Assembly: GCA_050249355.1 (NCBI GenBank)
Contig: JBFWQQ010000100.1
Coordinates: forward strand, 1-6,771
Direction: 5' to 3'
Origin: CAZAQK01 sp050249355
GTDB taxonomy: Bacteria > Pseudomonadota > Alphaproteobacteria > Rickettsiales > SXRF01
DNA length: 6,771 nt
Under the pieces are notes generated by a model. That model saw nothing but the letters and a program-made list of their open reading frames with translations, was not told the origin of the DNA and ran no database searches. This document shows, in pieces, positions 5,214 to 6,771 of the stretch. The translations under genes were made by a program, and so were the position numbers. Each line of letters starts with the position of its first letter. Position 1 is the first letter of the stretch.

Positions 5214-6419
5214 ATGAAGAAACGCAAAAATACTGTAAATCCGGCGAACTGGCAACTGGCGACCCGTCTGGTGCGCGGGGGGCGCCTGCAAAGCGGTTTC
5301 GGGGAGACTTCCGAGGCCTTGTACCTGAACTCGTCTTATAGCTATGCCAGCGCCGAGAAAGGCCAGGCACGCTTTGAAGGCAGCGAACCGGGCTTCAAAT
5401 ATGGCCGGTATTCGCACCCCAACCTCGATATGCTGCAGGAGCGCCTTACCCTTATGGAAGAAGGGGCCGAGGCCTGTATCGTCACCGGATCGGGCATGTC
5501 GGCGGTATTTGCCGCCCTGATTTGCCAGCTTAAAGCTGGTGACCATGTGGTGGGCAGCCGGGCGTTGTTTTCTTCCTGTCATTATATCATTACCGAGATA
5601 CTGCCGCGTTTTGGCATCACCACTACGCTGGTGGACGGCCCGGACAACGCAGCGTGGAAAAAAGCCATCAACGGAAAAACCCGCTGCGTATTTTTGGAAT
5701 CGCCCGCCAACCCGGCGCTGGAACTAGTGGATATTGCTGCCGTTGCCGCCTTGTGCAAACAGCATAAAGCCTGCCTGATCGTGGACAATGTGTTCGCTGC
5801 GCCGCCCATTCAGAGCCCGCTGAAACTGGGGGCCGATGTGGTGGTATATTCCACCACCAAGCACCTCGATGGTCAGGGCCGCACCCTTGGTGGTGCCATA
5901 TTAGGCAAAAAGAAATTCATCGAAAACACCCTGATGCCATTCGTGCGTCATACCGGCCCCCACATGAGCCCTTTTAATGCGTGGGTACTGCTGAAAAGCT
6001 TAGAGACCCTGCCGCTGCGCATGGCCCAGCATTGCGCCAATGCCAAACGGCTGGCCACCGTGCTGGAAGAGCACCCTAAGGTGACCCGCCTACTCTACCC
6101 GCATAGCAATAAACACCCGCAGTACAAACTGGCAAAGAAACAAATGACCAGTGGCGGCCCCATGATCGCGCTGGAGCTGAAAGGCGGCAAAACTGCTGCA
6201 TTCCGGTTCATGAACGCGTTGACTGTATTCGATATATCAAACAATCTTGGCAATGCCAAAAGCCTTGCCACCCACCCGGCCAGCACCACCCATGCCAGCA
6301 TGGATGCGAAAGACCGCAAGGCCGTTGGAATCACCGACGGGCTGGTGCGTTTATCGGTTGGCATTGAAGACATACGCGATCTGGAAGCGGATATCCTGAG
6401 CGCGCTCAAAGGCGTGTGA
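5214..6419 (+). CDS. metZ: O-succinylhomoserine sulfhydrylase MetZ
   Basis: MetZ is a cytosolic pyridoxal-phosphate enzyme of the Cys/Met metabolism family that makes homocysteine directly from O-succinylhomoserine and sulfide, bypassing cystathionine. Counting from ATG 5214 it has 401 residues, the usual size. Signatures are TRLVRGG near the start, FGETSEALYL, KYGRYSHPN (62-70), TGSGMSA (91-97), FLESPANPALE (160-170), VDNVFAAP (190-197) with the PLP-binding Asp, STTKHLDGQGR (213-223) with the Schiff-base Lys at 216, and RHTGPHMSPFNAWVLLK (245-261). The conserved C-terminal VRLSVGIED is intact. FGETSEA and RHTGP-SPFNAW point to MetZ rather than MetB, MetC or MetY. An in-frame TTG at 5208 is possible, but ATG is preferred. 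No Shine-Dalgarno precedes either start. There is no room for a SAM riboswitch: 24 bases separate it from the divergent gene. Its 3' end overlaps trmB by 14 bases. Confidence 0.95.
   Translation: MKKRKNTVNPANWQLATRLVRGGRLQSGFGETSEALYLNSSYSYASAEKGQARFEGSEPGFKYGRYSHPNLDMLQERLTLMEEGAEACIVTGSGMSAVFAALICQLKAGDHVVGSRALFSSCHYIITEILPRFGITTTLVDGPDNAAWKKAINGKTRCVFLESPANPALELVDIAAVAALCKQHKACLIVDNVFAAPPIQSPLKLGADVVVYSTTKHLDGQGRTLGGAILGKKKFIENTLMPFVRHTGPHMSPFNAWVLLKSLETLPLRMAQHCANAKRLATVLEEHPKVTRLLYPHSNKHPQYKLAKKQMTSGGPMIALELKGGKTAAFRFMNALTVFDISNNLGNAKSLATHPASTTHASMDAKDRKAVGITDGLVRLSVGIEDIRDLEADILSALKGV
5227..5255 (-). promoter_or_regulatory. Candidate promoter of the MAPEG-queE-queC operon
   Basis: Read on the minus strand, TTGCCA (5255-5250), a 17-base spacer and TATTTT (5232-5227) fit a sigma-70-type promoter. 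The transcript would start near 5220 and give a leader of about 30 bases carrying AGGAG before the ATG at 5189. The whole element lies within metZ codons 5-14, so expression of the two units may interfere. There is no space for a preQ1 riboswitch in such a leader. Confidence 0.4.
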
Positions 6420-6771
6420 AATTCAGGTAACTTGGCACGCGGCCAGCCTCTAGCGCTTTTTCCTCGTAACGCGTGCTCACCCAGTCGGCAGGCGGATTTT
6501 TCCAATCATCGGCACATGTGGCCTGCCACTTAAATGCGTCACAGGCCGTAAGCCGTTCGAGCATCCATGTGCAATAATCTTCATCATCCGTGGCAAGCCG
6601 AAGTTCTGACCCCGGCTTCATAACGCGCGCCAGCATAGCAAGGAACGGCTGCGAGATGAGCCGCCGCTTGTGGTGCCGTGCTTTCGGCCACGGATCAGGA
6701 TAGAGTATAAATACTTTATCCAGCGCAGCATCGGGCAGTTTTTCCAGCAACTCGCGCGCATCGTCATCCTG
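6406..6771 (-). CDS. trmB: tRNA (guanine-N7-)-methyltransferase TrmB (5' partial)
   Basis: TrmB uses S-adenosylmethionine to methylate N7 of G46 in the variable loop of tRNAs. Only the C-terminal 121 residues are in the window; the frame is open to the edge, beginning QDDDARE, and full TrmB is usually about 200-250 residues, so the SAM-binding part is outside. Visible signatures are FILYPDPWPKARHHKRRL (21-38), which holds the catalytic and tRNA-contacting region, LRLATDDEDY for the next strand, and TRYEEKALEAGRVPSYL (100-116), the family's C-terminal motif. A TTG at 6750 is not a real start, because the conserved DDARELL motif begins before it. The TGA (6408-6406) lies within the end of the convergent metZ gene. 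Confidence 0.94.
   Translation of the reverse strand, partial: QDDDARELLEKLPDAALDKVFILYPDPWPKARHHKRRLISQPFLAMLARVMKPGSELRLATDDEDYCTWMLERLTACDAFKWQATCADDWKNPPADWVSTRYEEKALEAGRVPSYLNFTRL

Overview
The window looks like the chromosome of an alphaproteobacterium. The evidence is the ftsK-lolA gene order, which is common in that class, a small DUF1150-type protein, a MetZ-type O-succinylhomoserine sulfhydrylase and moderate GC with dense, often overlapping genes. I cannot name a genus. There are no tRNA, rRNA, CRISPR, phage or IS genes. The genes are housekeeping ones with one unusual passenger.

Layout. Positions 1-1761 (+) hold the motor and DNA-reading parts of the FtsK translocase; its membrane part lies upstream of the window. 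Positions 1763-1907 carry two inverted copies of a short palindromic repeat, one directly after the ftsK stop and one inside the lolA signal-peptide codons. LolA, the periplasmic lipoprotein chaperone, follows (1816-2526, +). A 138-base gap with a weak terminator-like site and a possible extended -10 promoter leads to a 71-residue DUF1150-like gene (2665-2880, +).

Positions 5189 down to 2877 (-) form a tightly packed four-gene operon: a MAPEG-family membrane protein, queE, queC and a 188-residue protein. Junctions are a 2-base gap, a 1-base TAATG overlap and a 4-base ATGA overlap. QueE and QueC perform the last two steps to preQ0, the precursor of queuosine in tRNA and of 7-deazaguanines in some DNAs. 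The last gene resembles the modified-base-reading domain found ahead of Mrr-type restriction nucleases, but here it ends in a hydrophobic tail instead of a nuclease. It is the best candidate for something new.

Divergently from this operon, with only 24 bases between start codons, runs metZ (5214-6419, +) for direct sulfhydrylation to homocysteine. Each gene's best promoter candidate overlaps the other's start region. metZ converges on, and overlaps by 14 bases, the 3' end of trmB (6406-6771, -), the tRNA m7G46 methyltransferase, which leaves the window at its 5' side. All family calls are from motifs read by eye; no database search was run.
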